Source: Terriglobales bacterium
Lineage (GTDB): Bacteria; Acidobacteriota; Terriglobia; Terriglobales; Acidobacteriaceae
Length of the DNA: 64,000 nt
NCBI GenBank assembly: GCA_035691485.1
Contig: DASSIZ010000069.1
Location: forward strand, 1-64,000
Direction of reading: 5' to 3'
Shown: piece by piece, positions 28,401 to 35,713 of the stretch
Position numbering within the stretch: position 1 is the first letter of the stretch
How the letters are laid out: each line of letters opens with the position of its first letter
Notes under the pieces: generated by a model
Database searches by the model: none
Told to the model about the DNA's origin: nothing
What the model saw: only the letters and a program-made list of their open reading frames with translations
Made by a program: the position numbers and the translations under genes

Positions 28401-28541
28401 CAGCTTCGCCCGCACCTCTTCCAGTTCGAGCCGCTGGTGCGAAGCGCCATGACACACGGCATCCCGCGCGTCGTGTTTGAGGTTGTGGCGGCCCGCCGGC
28501 TGAATCTGTATCAGCCCCTCTTGTTTTTCTTCTTCTCGCAT
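25407..28541 (-). CDS. actB: alternative complex III subunit ActB (molybdopterin-oxidoreductase-like fused to iron-sulfur protein)
   Basis: The 1044-residue chain joins an inactive molybdopterin-oxidoreductase-like domain (about 1-700) to a four-cluster ferredoxin-like domain (about 770-1000; CVGCNACIVAC, CMQCEDAPCEVVC, CVGTRYCQNNC, CTYC). A twin-arginine-type signal (SRRNFLKLMSASLALAG) lies unusually far in, near residue 90, as is normal for ActB. ATG 28541 is taken because GGGAAG is 4 bases upstream; the ORF could start at 28577. It relays electrons between membrane subunits and cytochromes. Confidence 0.93.
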   Translation of the reverse strand: MREEEKQEGLIQIQPAGRHNLKHDARDAVCHGASHQRLELEEVRAKLEGAKGPQYWRCLEELAGSKAFEEMLHREFPRQASEWVGGDVSRRNFLKLMSASLALAGMAGCTKLPVETIVPYVRQPEEIIPGRPLFFATAMELGGYAQPLLARSNEGRPTKLEGNPEHPVSQGATDVYAQAVLLDLYDPDRSQTSTYGGEVEPWSSFIGAMQGPIAAQKATGGSGFRLLTQSVSSPTLLAQIRSLQKNFPEMKWHQWEAVNRDGARGGAQMAFGQQVETRYLLENADVVVALDADFLSSGFPGFTMHTRDWAKRRNPDHPAGMNRTYAIESTPTTSGFKADHRLPVRASEVAWYARVLAAKVGVGGAATDRVNPENLIPPEVNKWLDAVGKDLQQHRGRAVVIPGEYQPPVVHALAHAMNEALGAAGATVLYTDPIVEGAVSQAESIKELVADMNAGKVQLLLILGGNPVFDAPADLNFEAAMGKVPLRIHHGLYQNETSVYTHWHVNANHFLEEWSDTRALNGMVSVVQPLIAPLYGGRSAHEVLAVFNGQPDTSSYELVRAYWKSQYSGNDFEGFWQQAVHDGFMAGTESTPKPVKVTTFSFQAISAPPTSPNGEFEIAFRHDPCIFDGRYANNGWLQELEKPVSKLTWDNVVNISPADAKKLGVKEGQDATVVKLNYRGREVEAPLWPQPGQPDGLLTVFFGYGRTRGGRTASDKGFNAYKVRFSDASSFGSGAKITKTGATYRLASLQGYQMLEGRNVVRSATVATYKQNPGFAHQNNFAPPRTDTLYPNYQYNEYAWGMEIDLNSCVGCNACIVACQAENNIPVVGKEQTMRGRKMHWLRVDGYFEGDPANPRMYYEPLPCMQCEDAPCEVVCPVGATVHSSEGLNDMVYNRCVGTRYCQNNCPWKVRRFNFLLFNDWNTPQLKMVRNPEVTVRSRGVMEKCTYCVQRITKARIAAEEEDRRVRDQEILTACQQVCPANAIIFGDINDPNSSVRRFKEHPRNFGVLEELNTRPRTTYMAAVLNPNPEIPEAIRREQPEQHF

Positions 28542-28589
28542 CATTCTTCCCATCGACTGTTGACTGCCGACAATCAATCGACTGTCTTT

Positions 28590-29288
28590 TCAGCGATGAC
28601 ACGTATTGCAGCTCGTACTGTCGTTCACGCTGCGCAACCGGTACTTCGTCTTCAAGTACGTTCCCAGCGCCATCTGGTCGGTGAACTTCTTGCCGTCCAT
28701 TTCCAGCGGCTTCTCCCCACTTGGCGGCTGGTATCGCATGTTGAAAATTTCAGCCCTCGGCCGCAGAAACTTTTCCGGGGCCCGATGGCAGTTCAGGCAC
28801 CACTCCATCTGCAGCGAGTTTTCCGCATACATCAACGGCATCCGGTCCACCGGCCCGTGGCACGAGGCGCAGCCCACGCCCTTGTTGATGTGAATGCTGT
28901 GATCGAAATAGACGAAGTCCGGAACCTGGTTGGCGCGCTGCCAAACCAGCGAATTGCCCGAGCGGAAACTCTCGCGGACCGGCGCCAGCATCTCGGCGTT
29001 GGTCCAGATTTGCGCGTGGCAGTTCATGCATGTCTTGGTGGGAGGGATGCCGGCAAAACCGGAAACCTCCACCGAGGTATGGCAATAGCGGCAATCAATG
29101 CCCAGTCCACCGACATGGTGCTGGTGGCTGAACGGCACCACCTGCTCCCGGGCCACCCCCCGCCAGCTCACGTAGGGCGAGCGTTGCATCTGGGCGGCCA
29201 CAAAAAAAAACGCCGCCACCGCGATCACGGATAGCACGATCGACAGCCGCGAAATCGTGTTCGTGCTGCGATGGAATACCTGGGCCAT
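28590..29288 (-). CDS. actA: alternative complex III subunit ActA (pentaheme cytochrome c)
   Basis: The 232-residue protein has an N-terminal membrane anchor (residues about 15-33) and five CxxCH motifs: CRYCH, CMNCH, CASCH, CLNCH and CNTCH. The number and spacing match the pentaheme ActA. It is the first gene of the respiratory operon, so transcription of the whole actA-F and oxidase set on the minus strand probably starts in the gap upstream of it. Confidence 0.94.
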   Translation of the reverse strand: MAQVFHRSTNTISRLSIVLSVIAVAAFFFVAAQMQRSPYVSWRGVAREQVVPFSHQHHVGGLGIDCRYCHTSVEVSGFAGIPPTKTCMNCHAQIWTNAEMLAPVRESFRSGNSLVWQRANQVPDFVYFDHSIHINKGVGCASCHGPVDRMPLMYAENSLQMEWCLNCHRAPEKFLRPRAEIFNMRYQPPSGEKPLEMDGKKFTDQMALGTYLKTKYRLRSVNDSTSCNTCHR

Positions 29289-29709
29289 CTAAACGCCCGA
29301 TCCTCGCCCTGAGTTGCTGGTTGACGTCACTGTTTGTCGCGACTCACGTCAAGAAAACTTGAAGTGTAACATATCGTTCCACGACCAATTTCTGCCGCGA
29401 ACCGCCCGAGACCCCAAATCGCCAAATGACCGGAGTTGACGCCGCCCTTGCCCGTGCCGGGCTAGTCGGCGCCCTGGTGCACCTTAGGAGAGCCGTGGCC
29501 CCTCTTGCCCTTACCCCTGTTGTATCAACCGTAGCGAAATAAAAATGACCGGGTACTTTCAATACCAGTTAACAGCCGATGCGCGCTGCGCATCCTACGG
29601 TTGTATTGACGCAGATGAACAAACCCGCCCGCGCGCACCAAGAAAATTTCATTCACTGTGCCGCAGCCAAATCACTCGGCGGGCGGCTGCGCAAGGAAAG
29701 AGGCTCTGC
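29289..29709. promoter_or_regulatory. divergent control region of the act operon and the TPP enzyme gene
   Basis: This 421-base gap separates divergent genes. It contains the inverted repeat ttgacgt (29321-29327) / acgtcaa (29346-29352), 33 to 64 bases upstream of the actA start, a plausible operator for the respiratory operon. The rest has open frames without ribosome binding sites. I cannot assign -35/-10 elements with confidence. Confidence 0.4.
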
Positions 29710-31458
29710 ATGACCGCATCCGATGTTCTCGTGGAAAAACTTATCGATTGGGGCGTCGAATTCGTGTTCGGCCTTCCCGGCGACGGCATTAACGGCATCA
29801 TGGAAGCTTTGCGCCAGAAGCAGGACAAGATCCGCTTCATCCAGGTGCGCCACGAAGAGTCTGCCGCCTTCATGGCCTGCGGCTATGCCAAAATGACCGG
29901 GAAAATCGGCGTCTGCTTGGCCACCTCTGGTCCCGGCGGAATTCACCTGCTCAATGGCCTCTACGATGCCAAGCTCGATTACCAGCCTGTCCTGGCCATC
30001 ACCGGCCTGCAGTTCAGCGACCTGATCGGCACGCGCACCCAGCAGGACGTTGAACTCGACAAGCTCTTCATGGACGTCTGCGTCTACAACCAGCGCATCA
30101 TGAAACCGACGCACGTGGAAAATGTGGTCGAGTTGGCCATGCGCACCGCTCTGGCGTATCGCGGCGTCGCACACGTCACCATCCCGGTGGACGTGCAGGA
30201 AGAGTCGTATCACCCGAAGCAGGCTTCGAAGCGCAATATCCAGCATCACGTCTCCGACGTTTTTGCGCGCTCGGCGCGAGTGCCCGATGCCGCCGACCTG
30301 CGCCGCGCCGCGGAGATCCTGAATGCCGGGAAGAAAATCGCGATTCTGGCCGGCCAGGGCGCGCTGCACGCCACCGACGAGCTCGAACAAACCGCCGAAA
30401 CGCTCGGAGCGCCCATTGTCAAAGCCCTGCTTGGCAAGGCGTGCGTGCCCGACGACAGCCCATATACCACCGGGCCCATCGGCCTGCTCGGAACGAGTCC
30501 GTCGCAGGAAGTCCTGGAGGACTGCGACACGCTGCTCATCGTGGGCAGCAGCTTCCCTTATATCGAGTACATGCCGAAGCCGGGACAGGCGCGCGCGGTG
30601 CAGATTGAAATCAATGCGGCCAACGTCGGGTTGCGCTATCCCATTGAGGTGGGGCTCGTTGGCGACAGCCAGAGATCGTTGCGTGAACTTCTGCCCATGC
30701 TCAAGCGCAACGAAAACCGCGATTTCCTCAAGCAGGCACAGGACGGAATGAAGCAATGGTGGGAGTTCATGGACCGCCTGGCGGCTGTCGATACCAAGCC
30801 GATGAAGCCGCAAGTAGTCGCGGCCGAACTTGGCAAGCGCCTCCGCAACGACGCCATCACCACCTGCGACAGCGGCACCATCGCCACCTGGTGGGCGCGC
30901 CACATTCCATCCAAGCGCGGCCAGAAGCATACGCTGTCGGGGAACCTGGCAACCATGGCGCCGGGGCTTCCTTACGCACTTGCGGCGCAACTCGCGTATC
31001 CGGAGCGGCAGGTGGTCGCCTTCGTCGGCGATGGCGGTTTCAGCATGCTCATGGCCGATTTCGTTACCGCCGTGAAGTACCAGCTGCCGATCAAGGTCGT
31101 TATTATCAAGAACAACTATCTTGGCCAGATCAAGTGGGAGCAGATGGTGTTCCTGGGAAACCCTGAATTCGGCGTCGATCTTGCTCCGATTGACTTCGCG
31201 ATGTTTGCCCAAGCCTGCGGCGGAGCCGGATTTAGAGTGGACGATCCCAGGCTCTGCGGCGACACGATGGAGAAATTCCTGAACGCCCCGGGGCCCGCGG
31301 TGCTGGAAGCTGTCGTAGATCCGCTCACCGCGCCCATGCCTGGAAAAATCAATGCCAAACAGGCGCTGCACTTCGTCGAGTCGCTGGCCCGCGGAGAACC
31401 GAAGGCAACCGAAATCTTCGCCACCGCGATGAAAGACAAGGCGCGCGAAATCATTTAG
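29710..31458 (+). CDS. thiamine-pyrophosphate enzyme, pyruvate oxidase/acetolactate synthase-like
   Basis: The 582-residue protein has the three-domain layout of the POX/AHAS family: an N-terminal pyrimidine domain with the catalytic glutamate in HEESAAFMACGYAK, a central domain and a C-terminal TPP domain with VGDGGFSML leading to KNNYLGQIKWEQ. It resembles pyruvate oxidases/quinone-linked pyruvate dehydrogenases more than biosynthetic AHAS, and no small regulatory subunit gene is nearby. ATG 29710 is used because the upstream in-frame extension has no family similarity and GGAAAGAGG precedes it. Product could be acetate or acetyl phosphate; not proven. Confidence 0.82.
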   Translation: MTASDVLVEKLIDWGVEFVFGLPGDGINGIMEALRQKQDKIRFIQVRHEESAAFMACGYAKMTGKIGVCLATSGPGGIHLLNGLYDAKLDYQPVLAITGLQFSDLIGTRTQQDVELDKLFMDVCVYNQRIMKPTHVENVVELAMRTALAYRGVAHVTIPVDVQEESYHPKQASKRNIQHHVSDVFARSARVPDAADLRRAAEILNAGKKIAILAGQGALHATDELEQTAETLGAPIVKALLGKACVPDDSPYTTGPIGLLGTSPSQEVLEDCDTLLIVGSSFPYIEYMPKPGQARAVQIEINAANVGLRYPIEVGLVGDSQRSLRELLPMLKRNENRDFLKQAQDGMKQWWEFMDRLAAVDTKPMKPQVVAAELGKRLRNDAITTCDSGTIATWWARHIPSKRGQKHTLSGNLATMAPGLPYALAAQLAYPERQVVAFVGDGGFSMLMADFVTAVKYQLPIKVVIIKNNYLGQIKWEQMVFLGNPEFGVDLAPIDFAMFAQACGGAGFRVDDPRLCGDTMEKFLNAPGPAVLEAVVDPLTAPMPGKINAKQALHFVESLARGEPKATEIFATAMKDKAREII

Positions 31459-31472
31459 CGTGATCAAGGATC

Positions 31473-31527
31473 AGCGGTGATCGGTTGCGTGTACTCGCGT
31501 GCCGGTCACCGTCGGCCGACCACCGCT
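31473..31527. terminator. inverted repeat between convergent genes
   Basis: The arms agcggtgatcgg (31473-31484) and ccgaccaccgct (31516-31527) pair with one mismatch, and sit between the converging TPP enzyme and aldehyde dehydrogenase genes. No T-run is present. The left arm resembles the tgatcagcgg dispersed elements. Confidence 0.4.
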
Positions 31528-31537
31528 GGCCATGCCC

Positions 31538-32980
31538 TCACTGCACGTTCATCACCAGCAGCTTGCGCTCGGTCATTTCCTCGATCGCGTATTTCAATCC
31601 CTCGCGGCCCATGCCGGAATCCTTGACGCCGCCGTAGGGCATCTGGTCCATGCGCCAGGTGGGGATGTCGCCGGCGATCACGGCGCCGACCTGTAACTCC
31701 TCAAACGCACGGAAGATCAGCCGCGCGTCCCGTGTGAACAGGCCCGCTTGCAATCCCCAAGGCGAGTCGTTGAGGCGGCGGAGAGCGTCGGCAAAATCAT
31801 CGTACGGTTCCACCGTCACCACCGGCGCAAAAACTTCCATGCAGTTCACACGCATGTTCGGGCGGGTTTCGGTCAGCACCGTCGGTTCCACGAACGAGCC
31901 CTGGCGATGGCCTCCGCAGAGCACCTTCGCGCCCGCTGCCACGGCTTCCTCGATCCATTCCGTGGCGCGAACCGCGTCGGCTTCGCGGATCATCGGTCCG
32001 ACATCGGTCGTGGCGTCCAAGGGATCGCCGACCTTCAGCTTTTTCGCGCCGGCGACCAGGTGTTCGGTGAACTCGCGGGCCGCCTTGCGTTCGACGAAAA
32101 TTCGTTGCACCGAGATGCAGGTCTGGCCGGCATAGCCGAAGCCGCCGGCAACACAGCGTTCCGCGGCAAGCTTCAGGTCGGCGTCGCCGTGCACGATGCA
32201 GCCGGCATTGCCGCCCAGTTCCAGCACGACGCGCTTCTTGCCGGCTTTTTTCTTCATTTCCCAGCCGGCGGCGGTGCTGCCGGTAAAGGTAAGCAGCTTG
32301 ATGCGCTCGTCAGTGATCAGCGGCGCGGCATCGTCGTTGCGGAGCGTCAGGACATTGAGCGCTCCGTCGGGCCATCCTGCCTGCTGCACCAGTTCCGCCA
32401 GCATGAGCGCGCTGAGCGGGTCCTGCGGCGGCGGCTTCAGCACCATAGTGCAGCCGCAGGCAATGGCCGGCGCTACCTTGTGCGCGACCAGGTTCAGCGG
32501 AAAATTGAATGGCGTGATCGCCGAAATCGCGCCAAGCGGAAAGCGTTTTACGATTCCCCAACGTCCGGTCGCGGCCGGCGCGGTGTCCAGCGGCAGTACT
32601 TCGCCCTGGATGCGCGTGCTCTCTTCGGCCGCGATGTGGAAGGTGGAAATGGCGCGCTCCACCTCGGCGCGCGCCTGCTTCAGCGGCTTCCCCGCCTCCC
32701 GCGCCAGCACCTGGGCGAACTCTTCGCGGCGTGTAGTCAAGCCACCGGCCACGGTACGCAGCACTCGCTGGCGCTCATAGGCTGGCAGTCGGCGCGTGGT
32801 CTCGAAAGCCTTTACCGCAGCCGCAATGGCAGCTTCAGCGTGCTTGCGCGTGCCGTATACGACGGTCCCGACTACTTCGCCATCGAAGGGCGCGCGGATT
32901 TCGTGCAGCTCACCGTCGCTAATCCAGTGTCCGTCGAGGAAGAATCCGAAGGTTTTGACAGAAGTCAGTGTGGTACTCAT
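31538..32980 (-). CDS. NAD(P)-dependent aldehyde dehydrogenase
   Basis: The 480-residue enzyme has the complete aldehyde dehydrogenase set: N159 in PFNFP, E254 in LELGGNAG, and the catalytic C288 in GYAGQTC. The C-terminal segment YGGVKDSGMGREG is also typical. It oxidises an aldehyde to the acid; the sequence is nearer to the GapN/lactaldehyde/succinate-semialdehyde branch than to acylating enzymes, but the substrate is unknown. It converges on the TPP enzyme gene and ends near an inverted repeat. Confidence 0.9.
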   Translation of the reverse strand: MSTTLTSVKTFGFFLDGHWISDGELHEIRAPFDGEVVGTVVYGTRKHAEAAIAAAVKAFETTRRLPAYERQRVLRTVAGGLTTRREEFAQVLAREAGKPLKQARAEVERAISTFHIAAEESTRIQGEVLPLDTAPAATGRWGIVKRFPLGAISAITPFNFPLNLVAHKVAPAIACGCTMVLKPPPQDPLSALMLAELVQQAGWPDGALNVLTLRNDDAAPLITDERIKLLTFTGSTAAGWEMKKKAGKKRVVLELGGNAGCIVHGDADLKLAAERCVAGGFGYAGQTCISVQRIFVERKAAREFTEHLVAGAKKLKVGDPLDATTDVGPMIREADAVRATEWIEEAVAAGAKVLCGGHRQGSFVEPTVLTETRPNMRVNCMEVFAPVVTVEPYDDFADALRRLNDSPWGLQAGLFTRDARLIFRAFEELQVGAVIAGDIPTWRMDQMPYGGVKDSGMGREGLKYAIEEMTERKLLVMNVQ

Positions 32981-33025
32981 GGGGAAGATTCTAGTCCTGT
33001 TGGCAGGTTGTCGGGGCGCCGAGGA

Positions 33026-34315
33026 TTACCTTTGGTCGATGACTACACGCCGCATCTTTTTTCCCACGCGCACGATCAATGGTCCGGGGAAAGTCACAAA
33101 GATCATCCGTGGTTGCAAGACTACCTTGTCTGCGACGCGAACCGCACCTTCCTTGATCTTCCTGGTCGCATCCGTACCTGACGGGGCCAGCCCGGATTGG
33201 ACGAGCAGACGGTCGAGTTTCACGCCAAATTGTTTTCGACCCATCCCGGGCCCTGCTAGGTCAGCGTCTTCCCCTATTCTGTATTCCACAGCGGAATATG
33301 GAACCGTCACCGTTTCCACGTCCTCCGGCACTTCGTCGCGCTGGAACTGGCGGGCCCAGTCCTCCTCGGCCTGCTGCGCGGCCGGTGGAGAATGGAAGTC
33401 GCTGACAATGCGGCGCGCCAGATCTTTTTTCAGCTGCATGGGATGGGCGCGGCCGGCAGCCGCATCGGCCTTCATGCGGTCAATCTCTTCGGCGCTGACG
33501 TCGGTGAGCAGTTCGTAGTAGCACCACATGAGCGCATCGGAGATGGACATCACCTTGCCATACATCTCCAGCGGCGCTTCCGTGATGCCGATGTAGTTGC
33601 CGTAGGACTTCGACATCTTCTGCACGCCGTCGAGACCTTCGAGTAGCGGCGTAGTCAGCACCACCTGGGAAGGCTGGCCGTGCGCGCGCTGCAGTTCGCG
33701 CCCGACCAGCAGGTTGAACTTCTGGTCGGTGCCGCCGAGTTCGACATCCGCTTCGAGAGCGACAGAGTCATATCCCTGCGCCAGCGGATAGAGCAATTCG
33801 TGCAGCGCAATCGGCTTCTCATCGTGGAAGCGCTTGTGAAAGTCCTCGCGCTCCAGCATCTGAGAGACGGTGTACTTGGCGGCCAGGCGAATCCAGCCTT
33901 CCGAGCCGAGCTTGTCGAGCCATTCACTGTTGTAGCGGATCTCGATCCGGCTGGGATCGAGGATTTTGTGCGCCTGCGCAAGGTAGGTGGTCGCATTCTG
34001 GTTGATCTGCTCGCGCGAGAGCGGCGGGCGGGTGACCGAGCGCCCGGTCGGATCGCCGATCATGCCGGTGAAATCCCCGATCAGGAAGATGACGGTGTGG
34101 CCCATGTCCTGGAAATGTTTCAGCTTGCGCAGAACGACGGTGTGGCCAAGATGGAGGTCGGGCGCGGTGGGATCAAGACCGATCTTGACGCGCAACGGCT
34201 TGCCGCTATCCAGGGACCGCTTCAGTTTGTCGCGCAGTTCGTCAACGCGGATGATCTCCGCCGCGCCTTTCTTGATGTACGCGAGTTGTTCGTCAACGGG
34301 ACGGAATTGCGGCAT
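33026..34315 (-). CDS. tyrS: tyrosyl-tRNA synthetase
   Basis: The 429-residue class I synthetase has the HIGH signature as HLGHT (around residue 57) and KMSKS (KMSKSYGN, around 236), plus a C-terminal S4-type RNA-binding domain ending near residue 420. It charges tRNA-Tyr. Its length is usual for the bacterial form without long insertions. The frame is intact. It lies upstream of aldehyde dehydrogenase on the same strand, with 45 bases between. Confidence 0.96.
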   Translation of the reverse strand: MPQFRPVDEQLAYIKKGAAEIIRVDELRDKLKRSLDSGKPLRVKIGLDPTAPDLHLGHTVVLRKLKHFQDMGHTVIFLIGDFTGMIGDPTGRSVTRPPLSREQINQNATTYLAQAHKILDPSRIEIRYNSEWLDKLGSEGWIRLAAKYTVSQMLEREDFHKRFHDEKPIALHELLYPLAQGYDSVALEADVELGGTDQKFNLLVGRELQRAHGQPSQVVLTTPLLEGLDGVQKMSKSYGNYIGITEAPLEMYGKVMSISDALMWCYYELLTDVSAEEIDRMKADAAAGRAHPMQLKKDLARRIVSDFHSPPAAQQAEEDWARQFQRDEVPEDVETVTVPYSAVEYRIGEDADLAGPGMGRKQFGVKLDRLLVQSGLAPSGTDATRKIKEGAVRVADKVVLQPRMIFVTFPGPLIVRVGKKMRRVVIDQR

Positions 34316-34358
34316 CGAGAAACTACTTTACCGCAGAGGACGCAACGGAAGAAATCGG

Positions 34359-34452
34359 CCACTGATAAACAGGATGAACACAGCTGATCCTGACTTGATT
34401 TTGTAATCGATTTCGGGTTCGCGATCGGTGTTTATCGGCGTGTATACAGCGG
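34359..34452. repeat. dispersed ACTGATRAAC/GCTGAT element
   Basis: The gap between tyrS and dut contains actgataaac and gctgatcc, and a facing gtttatcgg, giving an imperfect inverted repeat (gataaac/gtttatc). It matches the element in the citrate lyase gap at 8709-8774 in its core words. Confidence 0.55.
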
Positions 34453-34887
34453 CTAGTTCTTTCCCGTCGATCCAAACCCGCCCGCCATGCGCTTGGATTG
34501 TGCCAGGTCGTCAACCACCACGACTTCGCCGGTCAGCACCGGATAAGGAATCAGGTTGGCAATCTTGTCGCCGGCATGGATGGTGACCGGCCAGTCGCCC
34601 ATGTTTTCCATCAGCACCCGTATTTCACCGCGGTAACCGGCATCAATCACGCCGCCGGTCAGCACCAGGCGTTTGGCCGCCATGGAAGATTTGTCGCGCA
34701 GCAACGCTCCCATGGCACGGCCCTTCTCGTCGCTGACCTCAATGGCAATGCCGGTGGAGACGATGGCGTGATCGCGGGCGGGGATGGTGATGTCAGCGGC
34801 GGCGAAGAGGTCGTAACCGAGGTCTTCGCCGGGGTGAGCGACGGCGGGGGCTTTCGCGGTCGGGACGAGGAGTTTGACTTTGAGCAT
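34453..34887 (-). CDS. dut: dUTP pyrophosphatase
   Basis: The 144-residue trimeric dUTPase has its conserved motifs in order: DLFAA, DKSSMA, GVIDAGYRGEI (the uracil pocket) and the C-terminal GGFGSTGKN arm. It hydrolyses dUTP to dUMP, protecting DNA and supplying thymidylate synthesis. ATG 34887 is chosen as the family start; an ATG at 34953 would translate a heptamer array. Confidence 0.95.
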   Translation of the reverse strand: MLKVKLLVPTAKAPAVAHPGEDLGYDLFAAADITIPARDHAIVSTGIAIEVSDEKGRAMGALLRDKSSMAAKRLVLTGGVIDAGYRGEIRVLMENMGDWPVTIHAGDKIANLIPYPVLTGEVVVVDDLAQSKRMAGGFGSTGKN

Positions 34888-34909
34888 GGATGATTGCCGG
34901 TGGTCGCGG

Positions 34910-35009
34910 CCATTAGCCATTGGTAATTGGTCGTCGATCGGTGGTCGTGCCAAAAATGCCCGTCGTTTAAGGCGGATAGCTAATCAGCAATGGCTAATGG
35001 CTAAGAGCT
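34910..35009. repeat. two heptamer arrays between dut and purN
   Basis: The first array (ccattag, ccattgg, taattgg, tcgtcga, tcggtgg, tcgtgcc) covers 34910-34951. The second (gatagct, aatcagc, aatggct twice, aagagct) covers 34975-35009 and ends inside the purN stop codon (35008-35010 on the minus strand). Confidence 0.85.
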
Positions 35010-35649
35010 ATCGCGGAATCGGTACGGCTGCGGCGAAGGCCCTCTGCTGCACCACGCGGCGTCCGACGATATCGTAGTTGCCGCCCAGAATGATGGTGAT
35101 CGCTTCCGTGTAGGCGATGTGCTCCTGCTCGAGGATGCGGGCAGCCAGAGTATGGTCGTCGTCGGTATCGAGCACCGGCACGGCACGCTGCACGATGATG
35201 GCGCCATGGTCGAGGTGCTCATCGACAAAATGCACGGTGCAGCCGGAGACCTTTACGCCGTACTCCAGCGCCTGCTTTTGCGCCTCCAGGCCGGGAAATG
35301 CCGGCAGCAGGGAGGGGTGAATATTCAGAATGCGGTTGGGGAAGGCGCGGATAAACACCGGCGACAGCAGGCGCATGTAGCCGGCCATGCACACCAGGTC
35401 AACCTGTTTTTCATTGAGCGCGGCCACGACCTCGGCGTCGTGCTCCTCGCGCTGGCGTCCTTTGCTGGGAATGACGCGCGCGTCGAGGCCGAGTTTGCGA
35501 GCGTGCTCGATGCCGGCTGCCTCCGTGCGGTTCGAAATGACAATCGTGATTTCCGCGTTGATGCGGCCTTGCTTCACCGATTCGGCGATGGCGGCGAAAT
35601 TGCTCCCTCGCCCGGATAAAAGGATGCCGAGTTTCTTCTGCTGGGGCAT
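35008..35649 (-). CDS. purN: phosphoribosylglycinamide formyltransferase
   Basis: The 213-residue GAR transformylase has the N-terminal phosphate-binding LLSGRGSN and the catalytic/folate-site segment NIHPSLLPAFPG followed by GCTVHFVDEHLDHG with the catalytic histidine and aspartate region. It performs the third step of purine synthesis with 10-formyl-THF. ATG 35649 is the usual family start. purM lies 1.8 kb further on the same strand, separated by a gene on the opposite strand. Confidence 0.95.
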   Translation of the reverse strand: MPQQKKLGILLSGRGSNFAAIAESVKQGRINAEITIVISNRTEAAGIEHARKLGLDARVIPSKGRQREEHDAEVVAALNEKQVDLVCMAGYMRLLSPVFIRAFPNRILNIHPSLLPAFPGLEAQKQALEYGVKVSGCTVHFVDEHLDHGAIIVQRAVPVLDTDDDHTLAARILEQEHIAYTEAITIILGGNYDIVGRRVVQQRAFAAAVPIPR

Positions 35650-35713
35650 GACGTATATTCTTTCATCCTCCAGGGTAATTCGAAGCAAGAAATTTCAGGG
35701 GTGAGGTCATCGC

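Noticed and set aside
29344-29562. 72-residue minus-strand frame upstream of actA
   Set aside because: No ribosome site and no recognisable features; the region is a divergent control region.
29545-29709. N-terminal extension of the TPP enzyme
   Set aside because: The first 55 residues do not resemble the POX/AHAS family, and a good start with GGAAAGAGG lies at 29710.
29653-31467. 604-residue minus-strand frame opposite the TPP enzyme
   Set aside because: Same reason: antisense shadow of a gene with clear TPP-enzyme motifs.
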